A stretch of DNA of 64,000 bases, taken from the NCBI RefSeq assembly GCF_030019515.1, contig NZ_JASEEQ010000018.1, positions 1 through 64,000 on the forward strand. Direction: 5' to 3'. Below are positions 59,261 through 64,000 of this stretch, piece by piece. Within the stretch, counting starts at the first letter, position 1; the number at the start of each line of letters is the position of its first letter. Origin of the DNA: Nocardioides sp. Lineage in GTDB: Bacteria > Actinomycetota > Actinomycetes > Propionibacteriales > Nocardioidaceae. Below the pieces are notes generated by a model. That model ran no database searches, was not told the origin of the DNA, and worked only from the letters and a program-made list of their open reading frames with translations. The translations under genes and the position numbers were made by a program.

Positions 59261-60163
59261 ATGACCACCTCCACCGGACCCGCCGGATCCGTCGTCGTCG
59301 GCGTCGACGGCTCACCCTCGGCGCGCCACGCCGTCACCTGGGCGGCCCAGCAGGCCGTCGCCGAGGACCGGCCGCTCGTGCTGGTGCACGCCGGGCCGAC
59401 GCCCGCGCCGGCCGGCACCGGCTGGATGGAGGCGGCCGGAGTCGACCACCATCGCATGGCCACCCTGCTCAAGGACGACGCCCGGGCGCTCCTCGATCAG
59501 GCCGCCGCCCCCGTCCGGGCCGCGCACCCCGAGCTCGAGGTCCACTACGTGGTGCGGCTCGGGGACGCCCGCGAGATGCTGCTCGAGGCCTCCGCGGAGG
59601 CGCGGCTCCTGGTGGTCGGCACCCGCGGCCTGGGCCCGGTACGGCACCTGCTCCTCGGCTCGGTGAGCAGCGCGCTCGTCAAGCACGCCACCTGCCCGGT
59701 GGTCGTGGTGCGCCCCGAGCCGGAGCACGCGGACGGTCCCGCCCGGGTGCTGGCCGGCGTGGCCGGCGAGCCCGGTGACGCCGCCGTACTCGACCTGGCC
59801 TTCGACCTCGCCGGGTCGCGCAGGCTGCCGCTGCGGGTCTTCCACTGCTTCTGGGACGCCGTGAAGATTGCCGAGGGCGCGCGCGACGTGGCCCCCGGGG
59901 AGCCGGGCCTGGACGACGAGTGGCTGGTGCTGGACCGCGCGGTCCGCCCGCACGCCGACGCCCACCCGGACGTCGAGGTGCAGCTCCAGCTCACCCGCGG
60001 GATGGTCGACGAGCGGCTGATCCGCGCCTCCCGCGACGCTGCACTCGTCGTCCTGGGCCACCGCCGCAAGCCGTTCCTCAACGAGCTGGTCTACGGCTCG
60101 GTCGCCCCCGTCGTCGTCGAGCGGTCCGCCTGCACCGTCGCGATCGTCCCGCTCGGGAGCTGA
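59261..60163 (+). CDS. tandem universal stress protein 4
   Basis: This 300-residue double-UspA protein has a first domain with an intact ATP-binding pattern, LLVVGTRGLGPVRHLLLGSVSSALVKHA in outline (G-x2-G-x9-G-S), after the acidic start VVVGVDGSPSARHAVTWA. The second domain keeps only part of it (VVLGHRRKPFLNELVYGSV). It is therefore the likeliest nucleotide binder among the five Usp proteins here. GGTGGAGAC precedes the ATG. It is convergent with usp 5. Confidence 0.93.
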   Translation: MTTSTGPAGSVVVGVDGSPSARHAVTWAAQQAVAEDRPLVLVHAGPTPAPAGTGWMEAAGVDHHRMATLLKDDARALLDQAAAPVRAAHPELEVHYVVRLGDAREMLLEASAEARLLVVGTRGLGPVRHLLLGSVSSALVKHATCPVVVVRPEPEHADGPARVLAGVAGEPGDAAVLDLAFDLAGSRRLPLRVFHCFWDAVKIAEGARDVAPGEPGLDDEWLVLDRAVRPHADAHPDVEVQLQLTRGMVDERLIRASRDAALVVLGHRRKPFLNELVYGSVAPVVVERSACTVAIVPLGS

Positions 60164-60204
60164 GCCGGCGGGCCGGCAGGCGGTGCGCGGGCCGGCGGTG
60201 CCCA

Positions 60205-60235
60205 GGCAACCCGCCCCCACCCACGAACGGTTGCC
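60205..60235. terminator. hairpin between convergent usp genes
   Basis: GGCAACC (60205-60211) pairs with GGTTGCC (60229-60235) across a 17-nt loop, between the stops of usp 4 and usp 5. It is similar to the hairpin at 39906-39934. Confidence 0.55.
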
Positions 60236-60289
60236 GACACACCGCCCACCCCGCCCCGCGGGGAGCCGCACCGCCGGCGGCCGCTCCGG

Positions 60290-61204
60290 TCAGGCCGGTT
60301 GCGGATCGAGGTGGATCGCCCTCCGCGCCCGCGACGGGCGGCGCGGCGTGGTCAGCAGCACCGGGCAGGCCGCCTCGGCGAGCACCGAGCGCGCGATCGG
60401 GCCGAGGTGGGAGTCCCGGGGCAGCACCGGGTCGTGGCGACCGAGCACCACCAGGCCCGCGTGCCGCGAGGCGTCGATGAGCACCTCGCCCGGTCGCGAC
60501 TTGCGCACGTGGATCTCCACGGGCACCTCGTCGTACTCCGCCTGGAGCTCGGGCAGCACCGCCTCCACCCCGGCCCGCAGCCGCTCCGGCCAGGCGTGGT
60601 CCGCGGCATATGCGACCGGGTCGAGCACGTACGCCGCCGGGTCCCACCAGCTGGTCACCACGGTCAGCAGCGCGCGCCGGTCGCGCGCCGCCCGGAAGGC
60701 CTCGTGGAGGACCGGAACGCTGTGCTCGGGCTGGTCGATCCCGACCACGATGTGCGGGGGCGCGGCGTCGTCCTCCCAGTCGTCGGGCACCGACACGACG
60801 GGCACGTGCACCCGAGCCGCGACGCCGCCGGTCACCGATCGCACGTAGGGGTGGGTGAGCCTCGACTCGGGGCACCGGCCCACCACGACCAGGGGTGCGT
60901 CGTGCGCGGCGGCGTAGACCGCGGACACGGCGGGCGCCCGGGACAGCGTCGAGGTCACCGGCACCAGCCCGCCGACCACGGCCATCGCATGGCGGACGGC
61001 GACGCCCAGGGCGGCCCCCGCCTCCTCCTCGATCCGGGCCGGCTCGGCACCGTCCGCGTCCGGTCCGGTCGCCCCCAGGTCCATGCCGTGCACGAGGTGC
61101 AGCCCGCGATGCCGCCGCAGCGCCTCGGCCGCGGCGAAGTCGACCGCCACCAGCGAGCTCGTCCGACCGACCGCGACGACGACAGGAGCAGGAGTGGTGT
61201 CCAT
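60290..61204 (-). CDS. tandem universal stress protein 5
   Basis: This 304-residue protein has two UspA domains: VVVAVGRTSSLVAVDFAAAEA and HIVVGIDQPEHSVPVLHEAF starts, with LVVVGRCPESRLTHPYVRSVTG and LVVLGRHDPVLPRDSHLGPIA in the nucleotide-loop positions, both lacking the full glycine motif. It ends with a basic tail (RRPSRARRAIHLDPQPA). It is divergent from the PPDK gene; three DosR-like boxes lie between the two starts. Confidence 0.92.
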   Translation of the reverse strand: MDTTPAPVVVAVGRTSSLVAVDFAAAEALRRHRGLHLVHGMDLGATGPDADGAEPARIEEEAGAALGVAVRHAMAVVGGLVPVTSTLSRAPAVSAVYAAAHDAPLVVVGRCPESRLTHPYVRSVTGGVAARVHVPVVSVPDDWEDDAAPPHIVVGIDQPEHSVPVLHEAFRAARDRRALLTVVTSWWDPAAYVLDPVAYAADHAWPERLRAGVEAVLPELQAEYDEVPVEIHVRKSRPGEVLIDASRHAGLVVLGRHDPVLPRDSHLGPIARSVLAEAACPVLLTTPRRPSRARRAIHLDPQPA

Positions 61205-61235
61205 CGGGTCTCCGATCTCTCGCCTCTCACGGTCG

Positions 61236-61271
61236 GGGACCTCGGCCCGCGACCATAGGGACCAAGGGCCC
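61236..61271. promoter_or_regulatory. two DosR-like boxes near usp 5
   Basis: GGGACCTCGGCCCG (61236-61249) and GGGACCAAGGGCCC (61258-61271) are 22 bp apart centre to centre and lie 31 and 53 nt from the usp 5 start. The second is one mismatch from a perfect palindrome. Confidence 0.65.
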
Positions 61272-61306
61272 ACCGCCCCGGGCCACCGGTCACCATCGGT
61301 CCCGCC

Positions 61307-61320
61307 GGGACCTTCGCCCC
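61307..61320 (+). promoter_or_regulatory. DosR-like box GGGACCTTCGCCCC upstream of PPDK
   Basis: The left half is perfect and the right half is four of six. It ends 36 nt before the PPDK ATG, where it would overlap the -35 region of a short-leader transcript. Confidence 0.55.
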
Positions 61321-61356
61321 TCGCTTTGGTCGCGCGGTCGGGTCCACCCTCGGTCC

Positions 61357-64000
<2,644 letters not shown>

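Overview
The window is high-GC actinobacterial DNA, and gene content suggests a Nocardioides-like member of the Propionibacteriales. Supporting signs are a mycothiol ligase (mshC), DUF1707, DUF4245 and DUF6542 proteins, an MsiK-type sugar ABC ATPase, many GTG starts, and many -10 hexamers placed 6-8 nt before start codons (leaderless transcripts). No rRNA, tRNA, CRISPR array, transposase or integrase was found. Most of the window is ordinary chromosome, densely coded on both strands.

Layout. 1-2180: a visibly lower-GC stretch with a GHKL-type gene truncated inside its ATPase N-box and an unrecognised winged-helix-like gene, probably a remnant of acquired DNA. 2183-9000: housekeeping genes (ychF, xth, rmuC, DUF6542, YciO/Sua5, ispH, xseAB). 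9197-11377: a large secreted DUF11 protein. 12047-16229: a palindromic repeat element, then a molybdate uptake operon (HTH-TOBE regulator, modA, modB, modC) and glpX. 16194-24754: two alpha/beta hydrolases, an orphan MsiK-like ATPase, a class I fumarase, a spermidine-synthase-like protein, a class II fumarase and a secreted lytic transglycosylase. 24997-39582: PIN-PhoH, a UppS-like prenyltransferase, TrhA, an aldehyde dehydrogenase, a YyaL-type protein, an ABC exporter beside a NarL/DesK-type two-component pair, mshC and a secreted phosphoesterase.

39600-64000: the most striking region, a dormancy (DosR/DevR-like) regulon. It encodes a DevR-like response regulator (56626-57282) and a DevS-like double-GAF histidine kinase (54178-55911) that keeps a His at the position of the DosS heme ligand. 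Around them are five universal stress proteins, three PNPOx-like flavin/F420 split-barrel proteins, an Acg-type nitroreductase, a CBS-BON protein, a CtpF-like P-type ATPase, a beta-CASP nuclease, a GNAT/acyl-CoA-synthetase protein acylase and pyruvate phosphate dikinase (cut by the window end). A four-gene operon of flavodoxin, SQR-like flavoprotein, TusE/DsrC-like and DsrE2-like proteins lies in the middle.

Nearly every promoter region of this block carries a 14-bp palindrome of the form GGGACC-WW-GGTCCC. This has the same architecture as the mycobacterial DosR box, and in several cases it lies 56-58 nt from the start codon. One near-perfect copy lies far outside the block, upstream of the lytic transglycosylase. 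My inference is that the block is a hypoxia/NO/redox-responsive survival regulon that couples energy metabolism (PPDK, P-type ATPase), stress proteins and a sulfur-transfer module under one two-component system.
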